Positions 8,417 through 17,955 of a stretch of 64,000 nucleotides of DNA are shown here, in pieces (within the stretch, counting starts at the first letter, position 1; every line of letters starts with the position of its first letter). The DNA is from Sphingomonadales bacterium (GTDB lineage Bacteria > Pseudomonadota > Alphaproteobacteria > Sphingomonadales > Sphingomonadaceae). The notes below the pieces were generated by a model. That model was not told where the DNA came from and ran no database searches. It worked only from the letters and a program-made list of their open reading frames with translations. The translations under genes were made by a program, and so were the position numbers. The stretch covers positions 1 through 64,000 of the forward strand of contig JANXSN010000053.1 of the NCBI GenBank assembly GCA_025352685.1, read 5' to 3'.

Positions 8417-9172
8417 TCATGCCAACCTCAAATCGATGGTCAAGCCATCAAGCGTCGTCTGCGGTACAGGCCCGGCTATGCGGACGGCATCGGCCCGTGA
8501 ACGGTCAAGAAGTGCGGTCGGCACCGCAGGATCATGGCAGATCGTATCGGCCTCGCCCAACAGGCGTGCCTCCCGCAAGGTCAGATCATCGGGATCGGTC
8601 GAGGACAGCGAAACAATCACGACCCGTCCAGGTAAATCAGTTTCGCCCGCCAGCCAGCCGGCAACGTCATGGTAATCGCCGAGCGCATCGAGCGGTCCAC
8701 CGGCAGCAAAGCCGCGATCAAGCGCATGACGTCTGTCGACCGCGTTCGTCCACCGCTTGCGGATACTGGCGCGCGTTTGATCGAGTACCGTTGCAAGGGG
8801 GCCGAGCGCGGTAGGCAGCAAGGTCTCGAGACGTTGGCGCAGCGCCTTGGCAAGTCCGGCCGACGTTCCACCCGTGCCGACGGCGACGATCACCGGTGAC
8901 CGATCGACAATTGCCGGTAGCGTGAAATCGCACAGGTCGGACCGATCGACGACGTTGACGAGGACGCCCCGCGCCTTCAAGCGCGCCGCTGCGACCTCGT
9001 CACCGTCGGCGATTATGGCGAGAGCCACAGCCTCTTCTTCGTCCACGATCAAGGCACCTGCCCGCTCAAGCAGCCGGCGTTTGGCGTCAGCCGCCGCACC
9101 GCTGCCGATCAGTGCGACCGGGCGACCCGCAAGACGGACAAAGATCGGCAGGCTGTGAAGCGTTTCTCGCAT
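8417..9172 (-). CDS. cysG: Siroheme synthase N-terminal domain (precorrin-2 dehydrogenase/ferrochelatase), with vestigial methylase tail
   Basis: From ATG 9172 the protein has 251 residues. LPIFVRLAGRPVALIGSGAA is the NAD-binding start of the CysG dehydrogenase/ferrochelatase domain, followed by KRRLLERAGA and VNVVDRSDLCDFTLPAIVDR with the catalytic Asp region. The C-terminal part, VVIVSLSSTDPDDLTLREAR, aligns with the first strand of the SAM-dependent uroporphyrinogen methylase, but the GxGPGDP loop is replaced and the rest of the domain is absent. It probably makes siroheme from precorrin-2 supplied by a separate CobA. The longer open frame upstream is not protein-like. Confidence 0.83.
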   Translation of the reverse strand: MRETLHSLPIFVRLAGRPVALIGSGAAADAKRRLLERAGALIVDEEEAVALAIIADGDEVAAARLKARGVLVNVVDRSDLCDFTLPAIVDRSPVIVAVGTGGTSAGLAKALRQRLETLLPTALGPLATVLDQTRASIRKRWTNAVDRRHALDRGFAAGGPLDALGDYHDVAGWLAGETDLPGRVVIVSLSSTDPDDLTLREARLLGEADTICHDPAVPTALLDRSRADAVRIAGPVPQTTLDGLTIDLRLA

Positions 9173-9398
9173 TACCTGCCCGACTGGCGTGAAATGCGGC
9201 TCGAGTCTATCCCTGCGCAAGGCGTGCTGCGCGAGCGGGCCTGCGCGTCGGGTTGTTGTCAGCGACCGCGTTTGGACCGATACAGCTGCACAGCGCCGCC
9301 ACAAGAACGACGCCAGGACCGCCGGCTCGAAGTATCGACGATCAGGATCGAGACAGCTTTGCGCTGTTCGCCAAGGCCGAGTTGGGGCAATAGGGATC

Positions 9399-9749
9399 GT
9401 GATATATTTTGCTATCAAAGCCGCGCTCTCAGGTCTGATCGTTGCAGCCGTATCTGAAATTGCGCGGCGCAGCCCGGGTGTTGGCGCGCTCGTTGCTTCG
9501 CTGCCCCTGATCTCGATCCTCGGCATGATGTGGCTGTGGCGCGACACCGCCGATCCGCTCCGGCTGGCTAACCACGCCGAGGCAACGTTCTGGTACGTGC
9601 TGCCCTCGCTCCCGATGTTCCTTCTTATCCCCATGCTTTTGAGAAACGGCGTCGGATTCTGGACATCGCTGATCGCCGGGTGTGTGCTGACCATTGCGCT
9701 CTATCTGGCAATGACTGTCATTGGCCCACGTTTTGGCGTTAAGTTATAG
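9399..9749 (+). CDS. DUF3147 family membrane protein
   Basis: A 116-residue hydrophobic protein with about four membrane segments: the N-terminal helix AIKAALSGLIVAAVSEIARR, then SLPLISILGMMWLW, YVLPSLPMFLLIPMLL, and SLIAGCVLTIALYLAMTV. This matches the DUF3147 family of small inner-membrane proteins of unknown function. The likely start is GTG 9399; the open frame extends upstream but the extra residues are not hydrophobic or conserved-looking. The stop overlaps the 3' end of convergent lysA by six bases. Confidence 0.75.
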   Translation: MIYFAIKAALSGLIVAAVSEIARRSPGVGALVASLPLISILGMMWLWRDTADPLRLANHAEATFWYVLPSLPMFLLIPMLLRNGVGFWTSLIAGCVLTIALYLAMTVIGPRFGVKL

Positions 9750-11000
9750 CCAGTCGGGCACCCGCTCGGCGCCCATGATCGTCGACGCAGCGATGCGATC
9801 CGCGACGACGGCATAGCGGGCGCCGTCAACCAGCACTTCGGGAACCATGGCTCGGCTGTTATAGGTCGACGCCATCGTGGCCCCGTAAGCCCCGGCCGTG
9901 CGGAAAACGGCCAAGTCGCCTTGCACAACGCCGCCGATCTCGCGCGCGGTCGCAAACGTGTCGCCGCTCTCGCAGACCGGCCCCACAATATTTGCGGTCA
10001 TTGCCGCGCGGCTCGCCACCACCGGCTCAAAATGATGATACGCATCGTACAGCGCAGGCCGCGCCAGATCGTTCATGGCCGCATCGACAATGACGAACGG
10101 ATGCGTCGCACCTGGCTTCACGCGAATGACGCGCGTGAGCAACACCCCTGCATTGCCACAGATCACGCGGCCAGGTTCGAACATCAGTTTGACGTCCCAA
10201 TCCTGCGTCACGCGCGCAACCATTGCTCCATACTCGAACGGGGACGGCAGCACGTCGTGCGGACGATAGGGGACACCTAGCCCGCCGCCAAGATCGACGT
10301 GGGTGATCGTCAACCCTGCTGCACGCAGCTCGACAAGCAACCGACCAACACGCGTGAACGCTGCTTCCATCGGTGCAAGGTCTGCAATCAAGCTGCCGAT
10401 GTGCAGTGCCACGCCCCGCAGATTCAAGCCCGGCATCGCTGCAAGGCGCGCAAAAATGCCGGGAGCATCGGAGATTGCAACGCCGAACTTGTTCTCGGCC
10501 TTGCCGGTTGAAATCTTGGCGTGGGTCCCGGCATCGACGTCTGGATTAACCCGCAAGGTCGCAGGTGCTCGCTGTCCGCGTGCGGCGGCAAGCGCCGCCA
10601 GATCGCGGCCCTCTTCCTCCGATTCGATGTTGAATTGACCGATAGCGGTATCGAGCGCGTGACTCATTTCCGCATCGGTCTTGCCGACTCCCGAAAACAC
10701 GATCCGATCGGCCGTCATCCCGGCCGCGAGCGCACGGTCGAGCTCGCCCGAGGACACAACGTCAGCGCCCATACCCATTCGCGACAGCACTTTCAGCACC
10801 GCTATATTGGGATTGGACTTCAGCGCGAAAGCGACGTCGACATCGCCGGCCTGCTGCATTGCCTCCATGAATACACGCGCGTGCCGCTCCAAGGTCGCAC
10901 GGGAATAGACATAGACCGGCGTGCCGACCTCCTGCGCAATGCGCGCGAGCGGCACGTCTTCGGCAAACATGGCGCCGTCTCGATAATGAAAATGGTCCAT
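9744..11000 (-). CDS. lysA: Diaminopimelate decarboxylase
   Basis: LysA removes CO2 from meso-diaminopimelate to make lysine, with pyridoxal phosphate. VYVYSRATLERHA opens the TIM barrel and VAFALKSNPNIAVLK carries the PLP-binding lysine. THVDLGGGLGVPY binds phosphate, FEPGRVICGNAGVLLTRV is the barrel end, and GPVCESGDTFA carries the conserved Cys-Glu of the active site. From ATG 11000 it has 418 residues, the usual length. It lies four bases downstream of the small lipoprotein gene, which in turn overlaps argH, so argH-lptM-lysA is a probable operon. Confidence 0.96.
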   Translation of the reverse strand: MDHFHYRDGAMFAEDVPLARIAQEVGTPVYVYSRATLERHARVFMEAMQQAGDVDVAFALKSNPNIAVLKVLSRMGMGADVVSSGELDRALAAGMTADRIVFSGVGKTDAEMSHALDTAIGQFNIESEEEGRDLAALAAARGQRAPATLRVNPDVDAGTHAKISTGKAENKFGVAISDAPGIFARLAAMPGLNLRGVALHIGSLIADLAPMEAAFTRVGRLLVELRAAGLTITHVDLGGGLGVPYRPHDVLPSPFEYGAMVARVTQDWDVKLMFEPGRVICGNAGVLLTRVIRVKPGATHPFVIVDAAMNDLARPALYDAYHHFEPVVASRAAMTANIVGPVCESGDTFATAREIGGVVQGDLAVFRTAGAYGATMASTYNSRAMVPEVLVDGARYAVVADRIAASTIMGAERVPDWL

Positions 11001-11004
11001 GAGG

Positions 11005-11256
11005 TCAGCCGGAGGGGGGTAAGTCGAATTTGTCGACCGGTCGCTTTTGCGAGCTCTGCAGAAGCTCATCATTACGCTTGGGCCGCGACTGGTCGCTCGG
11101 CGTCATCAACTTGTCGGCATCGGGGGCCGTCATGGCCGTTGCCGGTTTGGGCGGCAGCGATTTACCCGTCTGCGGTCGCAGCGGCGCCGTTTCACCGCAC
11201 GCGGTCAACAAGAGCGCGGGGGCACAAAGGGCCGCGAGAGCCAGCAAACGCTTCAT
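11005..11256 (-). CDS. LptM-like small lipoprotein
   Basis: An 83-residue protein with a signal sequence, [20 protein letters not shown], whose lipobox LLTAC gives lipidation at Cys20. The rest is Pro/Lys rich and lacks known domains. Small lipoproteins of the YifL/LptM type in just this place, between argH and lysA, are widespread in alphaproteobacteria. In E. coli LptM helps LptD mature, but whether this protein does the same is inference from position and size. ATG 11256 overlaps the argH stop by four bases. Confidence 0.8.
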   Translation of the reverse strand: MKRLLALAALCAPALLLTACGETAPLRPQTGKSLPPKPATAMTAPDADKLMTPSDQSRPKRNDELLQSSQKRPVDKFDLPPSG

Positions 11257-12659
11257 GCGTCCTCCTCCAGCGCCGCGCGTGCGGCGGCAATGGCTTCCCT
11301 TACCTTGACCGGAGCGGTTCCGCCATGACTGGTGCGGCTCGCAACCGAAGCGTCAACTGTCAGCACCTCGAAGACGCGCGCGTCGATCCGCAGATCGATG
11401 GCAGTCAGCACGTCAAGCGGCAGATCCGCAAGACCGCACCCGCGTTCCTCCGCTGCTTTGACAGCCCGCCCGGTAATATGGTGCGCCTCGCGAAACGGGA
11501 CGTCGGCCTCGCGCACCAGCCAGTCTGCCAGATCGGTTGCCGTGGCAAAGCCACTTTCGGCAAGGGCGCGCATGCGATCAGTGCGAAATGTCAACGCCGC
11601 CGTCATCCCCGCCATTGCCGCGATGCTGAGCTCGAGCAGGTCGTACGCCTCGAACACCGGCTCCTTGTCGTCTTGCATATCCTTCGAATAAGCGAGCGGC
11701 AGGCCCTTCATGGTGACCATCAGTGCAATATTGGCGCCCAAGATTCTACCGGCATGACCGCGCACAAGCTCTGCTGCGTCGGGATTGCGCTTTTGCGGCA
11801 TGATCGAACTGCCGGTCGACCATTGGTCAGGAAGCGTCACGAAACTAAAGGGTTGCGACGCCCAGATCACGATCTCCTCCGCCATGCGGCTCAGGTGGAT
11901 CGCACACGTCGCCGACGCCGATAAATAATCGAGCGCGAAATCACGGTCGCTGACGGAATCAAGCGAGTTGGCAGTCGGGCCGTCGAAACCGAGTGCCTTG
12001 GCGGTCGCATCGCGGTCTATGACGAAGCCCGTCCCGGCCAGCGCAGCGCTGCCCAGCGGCGAGCGGTTCATACGGCGACGCGCATCGGCAAAACGCGAGC
12101 GATCGCGCGCAATCATTTCGAACCACGCCATCAGATGATGGCCGAGCGTGATCGGCTGGGCACTCTGCAAGTGCGTGAACCCGGGCATCACGTCATCCGC
12201 ATGGGCTGCGGCCCGGTCGATCAACACGCTCTGGAATGTCTTCAGGCCCGCATCCACCGCGTCGACTGCATCGCGGACCCACAACCTGAAATCGGTTGCG
12301 ACCTGATCGTTGCGGCTGCGCGCGGTGTGAAGCCGACCCGCAACGGGTCCGACCAACTCGGCCAACCGGGCCTCGGTCGCCATGTGAATGTCTTCAAGAG
12401 CGGGATCCTCGGGTAGGGCGCCACTCGCAAATTCTGCCGCGACCTCGCCAAGTCCTCCCATAATTATCGAGGCATCCTCGGCGCTCAAAATGCCCTGTGC
12501 GCCCAGCATCGCGACATGGGCCTTTGATGCTGCAATGTCCTGCTGCCACAGCCGCTTGTCGAACGGCAGCGAGGCATTTATCGCACGCATTACCGCAGTG
12601 GGCCCTTCTGCAAAGCGCCCGCCCCACATTGCATTGGAGCCTGTCTTGCGCCCATTCAT
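11253..12659 (-). CDS. argH: Argininosuccinate lyase
   Basis: ArgH splits argininosuccinate into arginine and fumarate. The protein begins [19 protein letters not shown] and contains [35 protein letters not shown] and the fumarase-superfamily signature [12 protein letters not shown], with the catalytic Ser on that loop. With the start at 12659 it has 468 residues; the internal ATG 12629 (MWGGRF) is an alternative. The choice matters because the divergent TlpA-like gene starts at about 12646, so with the longer argH the two coding starts overlap by 14 bases. Followed by the LptM-like and lysA genes. Confidence 0.93.
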   Translation of the reverse strand: MNGRKTGSNAMWGGRFAEGPTAVMRAINASLPFDKRLWQQDIAASKAHVAMLGAQGILSAEDASIIMGGLGEVAAEFASGALPEDPALEDIHMATEARLAELVGPVAGRLHTARSRNDQVATDFRLWVRDAVDAVDAGLKTFQSVLIDRAAAHADDVMPGFTHLQSAQPITLGHHLMAWFEMIARDRSRFADARRRMNRSPLGSAALAGTGFVIDRDATAKALGFDGPTANSLDSVSDRDFALDYLSASATCAIHLSRMAEEIVIWASQPFSFVTLPDQWSTGSSIMPQKRNPDAAELVRGHAGRILGANIALMVTMKGLPLAYSKDMQDDKEPVFEAYDLLELSIAAMAGMTAALTFRTDRMRALAESGFATATDLADWLVREADVPFREAHHITGRAVKAAEERGCGLADLPLDVLTAIDLRIDARVFEVLTVDASVASRTSHGGTAPVKVREAIAAARAALEEDA

Positions 12660-13221
12660 CGTCTGTCTCGTGCCCGCCTTGCTACTTGCCGCTTGCGATA
12701 GGCAATCGACCACTGCGCCGCAAGCCAACGCTACGGCATCAGCCGCAGGGCGTGCAGACCGAGAACCGGCTGGCACGCTCGACATCACGCACCGGGGTTC
12801 GGCAATGCCTAAGGACGCGTTCACGGCGCCGGACGGCAAGGTGGTCAAACTCGCCGACTTCAAGGGACACCCCCTGTTGGTGAACCTCTGGGCGACATGG
12901 TGCGGTCCATGCGTCAAGGAAATGCCCTCGCTTGACCGGCTGGCAGCCCGGACAAAAGGCAAGCTGCATGTGCTCGTCGTCAATCAAGATTCGGCCAGGC
13001 AAGCCATCGATCCCGTACCCGCATGGTGGGCCAAGGCAAGGCTTGCGCACCTCCAGCCGTATCGCGACGCAGAGAACAATCTCGGCTTTGCGTTTGGCGG
13101 GGGACTGCTCCCGACCACTGTGTTGTACGGCGCCGATGGCAAAGAGGTATGGCGGATCGCGGGCGGCATGAACTGGGACGGGCCACGGGCAAATACACTG
13201 CTTGCAAACGATCAGGAGTGA
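12646..13221 (+). CDS. TlpA-like thioredoxin-fold lipoprotein
   Basis: A 191-residue periplasmic thiol-disulfide oxidoreductase. The start [19 protein letters not shown] is a lipoprotein signal with lipobox [26 protein letters not shown] contains the CGPC redox motif, and [13 protein letters not shown] gives the cis-proline. Such proteins reduce apocytochrome or CcdA-linked targets; the partner here is unknown. No ATG fits, so TTG 12646 is proposed (TTG 12634 is the other option). The 5' end overlaps or nearly touches divergent argH. Confidence 0.85.
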   Translation: MRPFIVCLVPALLLAACDRQSTTAPQANATASAAGRADREPAGTLDITHRGSAMPKDAFTAPDGKVVKLADFKGHPLLVNLWATWCGPCVKEMPSLDRLAARTKGKLHVLVVNQDSARQAIDPVPAWWAKARLAHLQPYRDAENNLGFAFGGGLLPTTVLYGADGKEVWRIAGGMNWDGPRANTLLANDQE

Positions 13222-13324
13222 CCGCGACGCGCAAGCAAAGCCCCGCCCACGGTCGACCGGAAGGCGGGTCGCTGAGAGTGGGTAAAAGGCGGACGAAACA
13301 ACGCCAGATCTGGCCGTCTGGCAT

Positions 13325-13455
13325 GGAAAAGGCCCCCGCTCCGGGGGCGTGGAGCGAGGGCCGACCTGCGTTCGTCACGCGGGCTGCAACCGGAACATAT
13401 CGGACGACGAGCAACAGGGGGGATCCCGCCGAACCAGTCCAATGCTGCAGCCATT
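13325..13455 (-). ncRNA. Candidate structured small RNA
   Basis: No protein gene is supported here, yet the minus strand can fold strongly. GCTGCAGCC at 13444-13452 pairs with GGCTGCAAC at 13382-13390. The adjoining GTCCAAT (13437-13443) pairs with ATCGGAC (13399-13405), giving about 16 pairs with an eight-base bulge. A second small hairpin follows (GCGT, five-base loop, ACGC), then a GC-rich terminator-like hairpin at 13332-13348 and a T-run. That makes a free-standing RNA of about 130 bases between lolA and the TlpA-like gene. The inner loop order (GUUCG, CGGG, CCCCUG, CCGAUAU) recalls part of 6S RNA, but the rest of 6S is not matched. Identity unproven. Confidence 0.4.
13327..13348 (-). 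terminator. Rho-independent terminator-like hairpin
   Basis: GCCCCCG at 13332-13338 and CGGGGGC at 13342-13348 form a perfect seven-base-pair stem with a three-base loop. Read on the minus strand it is followed by CCTTTTCC (A-run 13327-13330 on the plus strand). It would end the proposed small RNA or the ftsK-lolA transcript. Confidence 0.55.
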
Positions 13456-13496
13456 TTGTCTAGATTGCACTACCTGTCGCAAATATGAACAAGCGA

Positions 13497-14120
13497 TCAG
13501 TGCGGCCCGTGATTTGGCCGCGGATCGCGCCAACGAAACGCTTCGTCGCCCACAGCGACGTTGAATCGCTGGTTCGACAGGCGAACCGTCGTGCGGTTAT
13601 TCTGGCCGTCGAGTGCAATCCACCCTTGCAGTCGCAGTCCCGCCGGCGCGCCGGACTCCCGCGCAAAAGCGAGGGTAAGGGTACCGTATTCGGGATGGCG
13701 CGGATCTCGCGCCTCGACAAAAACGATGCGTGGATCGCTGACCGGCAGCACACGCGCAAACTTCGTGACGTCCTTCGACGAGTCGAGCAAGACGCCGAGC
13801 GGGCTGTTCCCGATAGGCCAGCGCTGCACCTGCGCGACCTGATAGTCGATGAACCACAAGGAATTGCCGTCACCAACAATGAGAATCGGCACGCTGGGCT
13901 GGTACTGAAACCGAACCTTGCCTGGCCGCTTGAGCTTAAGCTGCCCCGTCAGTACTTTTCCCGACCGGTCGGTCTGGGCGAAATCGGCGGTCATCGTCGT
14001 GACTGCCCGTAAGTGGGTTTGGACGGCCGTCAGGTCGGCCAGCGGCCCTGGTACCGGCTGAGCAACAATTGGGGCTGCGGCCGACACGAGAGCAAACAGC
14101 GCGAGGAGCGTGCGAACCAA
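13497..14120 (-). CDS. lolA: Outer-membrane lipoprotein carrier LolA
   Basis: LolA carries lipoproteins across the periplasm from LolCDE to the outer membrane. The 207-residue protein has a signal peptide (MVRTLLALFALVSAAAPIVA), then VQTHLRAVTTMTADFAQTD and LTGQLKLKRPGKVRFQY, the N-terminal strands of the half-barrel. LWFIDYQVAQVQRWPI and SPLGVLL follow. The start is TTG 14118-14120, supported by GGAGAG five bases upstream. It is 65 bases downstream of ftsK on the same strand, an adjacency usual in alphaproteobacteria. Confidence 0.9.
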   Translation of the reverse strand: MVRTLLALFALVSAAAPIVAQPVPGPLADLTAVQTHLRAVTTMTADFAQTDRSGKVLTGQLKLKRPGKVRFQYQPSVPILIVGDGNSLWFIDYQVAQVQRWPIGNSPLGVLLDSSKDVTKFARVLPVSDPRIVFVEARDPRHPEYGTLTLAFARESGAPAGLRLQGWIALDGQNNRTTVRLSNQRFNVAVGDEAFRWRDPRPNHGPH

Positions 14121-14185
14121 TATTTCTCTCCGGAAAAAAGTATTTGGAAATCAGCTAACTGGCTGGGTTTGAACCGCCGCTGAAC

Positions 14186-16465
14186 TCAAATGGCGCGCCC
14201 CTCGGTATCCATCATGACTTCGCGGCGTCCGACGTGATCGGGCCGGCCGACCAGCCCGTCCTTCTCCATCCGCTCGATATGGCGTGCGGCGCGATTATAG
14301 CCGATGCGCAGTTGCCGCTGGAGCCAGCTCACCGAAGCCTTCTGGCTTTCGGCGACGATCTGCATTGCCTTGCGATATTCCTGATCTTCGGGGCTGTCGT
14401 CGCCCAATGGCGCTCCGTCGAGCGCGAAGCCACCGTCTTCGGGTTCTTCGGTCACTGCCTGAATATAGTCAGGCACGCCCTGGGCACGCCAGTGATCCGC
14501 AATGGCGATCACCTCATCATCGCTCACGAACGGTCCATGCACGCGGACGATCTGGCGTCCGCCCATCATGTAGAGCATGTCGCCCTTGCCAAGCAGCTGC
14601 TCGGCGCCCTGCTCACCCAGGATCGTACGCGAATCTATTTTCGAGGTGACGTGGAAACTGATCCGCGTAGGGAGATTCGCCTTGATGACCCCGGTGATGA
14701 CGTCGACCGAGGGGCGCTGCGTCGCCATGATGAGGTGGATGCCCGCCGCCCGAGCCTTCTGGGCGAGGCGCTGAATGAGAAACTCGACTTCCTTGCCTGC
14801 GGTCATCATGAGGTCGGCGAGTTCGTCGACGACCACGACGATCTGCGGCATCGGCTCGAAATCGAGGGCCTCTTCCTCGTACTGGGGTTGCCCCGTTTCC
14901 GCATCGTAACCCACCTGTACCCGGCGGCTGAGCTTTTGGCCCTTGCCCTTTGTAAGGCGAACCTTGTCATTAAACCCGGCCAGGCTTCGAACACCGATGG
15001 AGGCCATTTTGCGATAGCGATCCTCCATCTCTTCGACCGCCCATTTGAGCGCGCGAATCGCCTTGGCCGGTTCTGTGACGACCGGAGAGAGCAGGTGAGG
15101 AATATCTTCGTACGGTCGCAGCTCGAGCAGTTTGGGGTCGATCATGATCATTCGACACTGGTCCGGGGTCAGCCGATACAGCAACGAACAGATCATCGAA
15201 TTCAGCCCGACAGACTTGCCCGAGCCGGTGGTGCCGGCGATCAGCAAATGCGGCATCGGAGCCAGATCAGCGATTACGGGATCGCCGGCGATATTTTTAC
15301 CAAGCACGATTGGCAGGGTTCCCGCGCCGTCTTCGAAGGCCTGGCTGGCAATCATCTCATGAAGAAAAACCGATTCGCGGTGCGCGTTCGGCAGTTCGAT
15401 ACCGATGACATTTCTCCCCGGGATGGTCGCGACGCGCGCAGACAGGGCTGACATATTACGCGCGATATCTTCAGCCAGCTGGATGACGCGGCTCGCCTTG
15501 ATGCCAGCGGCGGGTTGCAACTCGTACATCGTTACGACCGGTCCGGGCCGAACCTCGGTGATCGTGCCCTTAACGTGGAAATCGTCGAGGACGGTTTCGA
15601 GCAACCGTGCGTTGCGTTCGAGCGCCGCCTTGTCGAGCTGTCCGCCCGACGATGGAGGCGCCGGTTTCAGCAGCTTCAAATCGGGCAGCACATATTTGTC
15701 GCGGAGTGCCAGCGATTCCTGCCGTGCCTTTTTGAGGGGCGCTGGAGCGGCTGCGCGATCGGCAATGACCGGGCGGCTGCGCGTGTCAGGCGCAGCGGGG
15801 ATTTCCGGGCGAGGCGGGGCAACGTCGCGACGCGGTTCGGTCGCAGCCGGACTTGCCAACGCGGACCGGTCGAACTGGGGCAAGCGAAGCGCCAGGCCGA
15901 TGGTGCGTGCCCACAGCGCAACCCCTCCGATGCCGAACAGCGCCGCTGCCAGATAGCGCGCAATCGCGGGGCCGGCGCCGGGAAGAAAGCCGAACAGTCC
16001 TGTCAGCAGCGCCTCGCCGCCAAGGCCGAGGATCCCGCCAAGACCCGCTGGCAAACCCGCAACGGCTGTGGGCCGCAATAGCGCGAGACCGACCCCGACC
16101 AAAGCAAGCGAGATCAGCGTCATGATGCTCCGCCGCTGCCACCCGGCGATACTTTTCCCACGCCATAACAACCCTGCAAACAGCAATGGCAGCGCGAGCA
16201 TCAACGCAACCGCCGGCCCGAGCACCGACAGCAAAAGGTCGGACGTCCAGGCACCAGCCAGGCCCAGCCAGTTCGTGATCCGCTCATGCCCGGCTGCAGT
16301 GCTCAACGAAGGGTCGCCGCCGTCGTGCGTGGCCAGGGCTATGACGATCAGCAACGAGACGATTGCGAGCGCAACAGCAGTCATCATCGCGCCGCTGCGT
16401 ACAACCCCCGCCTTGACGGTGGCACGCCAAGCGGGCGGGCGTTTGGGTGCGACGCGACTGGCCAT
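14186..16465 (-). CDS. ftsK: DNA translocase FtsK
   Basis: FtsK pumps DNA through the closing septum and helps resolve chromosome dimers. From ATG 16465 (GAGGACAAG upstream) the protein has 759 residues. About four transmembrane helices lie within residues 20-190, then a Pro/Ala-rich linker. The motor has Walker A LLIAGTTGSGKSVGLNS near residue 412 and Walker B QIVVVVDELADLMMTAGK. A C-terminal winged-helix gamma domain (SVSWLQRQLRIGYNRAARHIE) reads polar KOPS sites. The linker is short compared with E. coli, normal for this group. Upstream of lolA in one operon. Confidence 0.96.
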   Translation of the reverse strand: MASRVAPKRPPAWRATVKAGVVRSGAMMTAVALAIVSLLIVIALATHDGGDPSLSTAAGHERITNWLGLAGAWTSDLLLSVLGPAVALMLALPLLFAGLLWRGKSIAGWQRRSIMTLISLALVGVGLALLRPTAVAGLPAGLGGILGLGGEALLTGLFGFLPGAGPAIARYLAAALFGIGGVALWARTIGLALRLPQFDRSALASPAATEPRRDVAPPRPEIPAAPDTRSRPVIADRAAAPAPLKKARQESLALRDKYVLPDLKLLKPAPPSSGGQLDKAALERNARLLETVLDDFHVKGTITEVRPGPVVTMYELQPAAGIKASRVIQLAEDIARNMSALSARVATIPGRNVIGIELPNAHRESVFLHEMIASQAFEDGAGTLPIVLGKNIAGDPVIADLAPMPHLLIAGTTGSGKSVGLNSMICSLLYRLTPDQCRMIMIDPKLLELRPYEDIPHLLSPVVTEPAKAIRALKWAVEEMEDRYRKMASIGVRSLAGFNDKVRLTKGKGQKLSRRVQVGYDAETGQPQYEEEALDFEPMPQIVVVVDELADLMMTAGKEVEFLIQRLAQKARAAGIHLIMATQRPSVDVITGVIKANLPTRISFHVTSKIDSRTILGEQGAEQLLGKGDMLYMMGGRQIVRVHGPFVSDDEVIAIADHWRAQGVPDYIQAVTEEPEDGGFALDGAPLGDDSPEDQEYRKAMQIVAESQKASVSWLQRQLRIGYNRAARHIERMEKDGLVGRPDHVGRREVMMDTEGRAI

Positions 16466-16607
16466 GACGTGCTTGTCCTCGGAGCGATAGCGCAATGGTC
16501 GCGCTTGGATCCTGTAGATAAGAATCGCTTACGCGCGACTCCGCGTCAAGAGTCGCGGTGTTGGGTTAGACGTGACGCGCGCAACGGAGCATTCTATAAG
16601 CGTCGAC

Positions 16608-17813
16608 ATGGAAACGACTGATACGCTCATTCTCGGCGGCGGCCTGGTCGGGCTCACCACGGCCCTGGCCCTCGACGCGCATGGTATTTCATCGGTGGTG
16701 ATCGATCCGGCGCCGCCGAACACGACACTCGCCGCTGCGTTCGACGGACGCGCGTCAGCGATTGCCAGCGCAAGCTGGCGGATGCTGAACGCTATCGGAG
16801 TCGCCGACCAGTTGCTTCCCTACGGCTGCCCTATCCGCCGGATTGAAGTGCGCGATGGACTGCAGCGCGAGGCCCTCGATTTCACGCCTGGCGAAGGCGA
16901 GGCACTAGGCACGATGATCGAAAACCGCGTCCTTCGCAAAATCCTGTATGATGCGGCCAGTAGAGCAGCACACGTTACGCTGAAAATCCCGACAAGCGCC
17001 GCGTCGGTCGTACGCAATGCGTCCGGTACGGTCGCTACACTCGACGACGGCAGCAAAATTCGCGCTGATATCCTGATCGCCGCCGATGGGCGCAATTCGC
17101 CAGCCCGTACTGCTGCAGGGATCCGGGTTGCCCGGTGGCAATACGATCACGTCGCGGTCATCTCTGCATTCGACCACAGCCTGCCTCACCACAACGTCGC
17201 GCACGAAATTTTTTATCCCGACGGGCCGTTCGCTCTCCTGCCGATGCAACCCGGCACGCGGTCGGCGCTGGTGTGGACAATCGCGGCCAAGGATGCGCCA
17301 GGTGTCCTCGCGCTCAGCGACACGGCGTTCGCCGCCGAAGCCGCCAAACGGGCAGGTGGCCTGCTTGGGACGCTGTCGGCAGCGGCGGCACGCTCGTCCT
17401 ACCCATTGGGTTTTCACCATGCCGCGCGGATCACCGACACCCGGCTTGCGCTGGTTGGCGACGCTGCACACGGTATTCACCCGATTGCGGGTCAGGGTTT
17501 GAATCTCGGCCTCCGGGATGTCGCGGCGCTGGTCGAGGTGCTGGTCGATGGGTCGCGCACCGGTATGGATCTGGGTGATGACATGTTGCTTGAACGCTAC
17601 CAGCGCTGGCGCAGCCTCGATACATTGATGGTCGCGACCGCAACCGACACGCTGACCCGTTTGTTCGGCATTCCAGGAAAATCCGCGAGCAAAGTTCGCC
17701 GCTTCGGGTTGGGCGCGGTACAGCGAATCAAGCCTTTGAAGGACCTGTTCATGGCCGAGGCGCGTGGCGAGACCGGTAAATTGCCCAAGCTGCTCGCGGG
17801 CATGACAGTTTAG
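16608..17813 (+). CDS. UbiH/UbiF-family FAD-dependent hydroxylase
   Basis: A 401-residue flavin monooxygenase of the ubiquinone-biosynthesis family. The N-terminal TLILGGGLVGLTTALAL is the ADP-binding loop, ADILIAADGRNSPAR is the DG motif, and RLALVGDAAHGIHPIAGQGLNLGLRD (17446-17520) is the second FAD motif and family signature. It probably hydroxylates the aromatic ring of a ubiquinone precursor; the ring position cannot be told from sequence. ATG 16608 is preferred over an in-frame GTG at 16572. It is divergent from ftsK. Confidence 0.9.
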   Translation: METTDTLILGGGLVGLTTALALDAHGISSVVIDPAPPNTTLAAAFDGRASAIASASWRMLNAIGVADQLLPYGCPIRRIEVRDGLQREALDFTPGEGEALGTMIENRVLRKILYDAASRAAHVTLKIPTSAASVVRNASGTVATLDDGSKIRADILIAADGRNSPARTAAGIRVARWQYDHVAVISAFDHSLPHHNVAHEIFYPDGPFALLPMQPGTRSALVWTIAAKDAPGVLALSDTAFAAEAAKRAGGLLGTLSAAAARSSYPLGFHHAARITDTRLALVGDAAHGIHPIAGQGLNLGLRDVAALVEVLVDGSRTGMDLGDDMLLERYQRWRSLDTLMVATATDTLTRLFGIPGKSASKVRRFGLGAVQRIKPLKDLFMAEARGETGKLPKLLAGMTV

Positions 17814-17955
17814 CCTTTTTGCGACACGGCAGTTTACCCGGTACTGATCTGACGCGTTTTGCGCCGAAACAGCAGCCACTCGAGTGAGGCCACGGAGTGA
17901 CCCTGTAAACACAGGTCGTGCGATTCGGCCCCGACACACAACCGGTGTGGCGAGG

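Noticed and set aside
13212..13454. 80-residue minus-strand frame starting MAAALDWFGG
   Set aside because: It runs through the hairpins proposed as a structured RNA and is arginine-rich after 20 residues.
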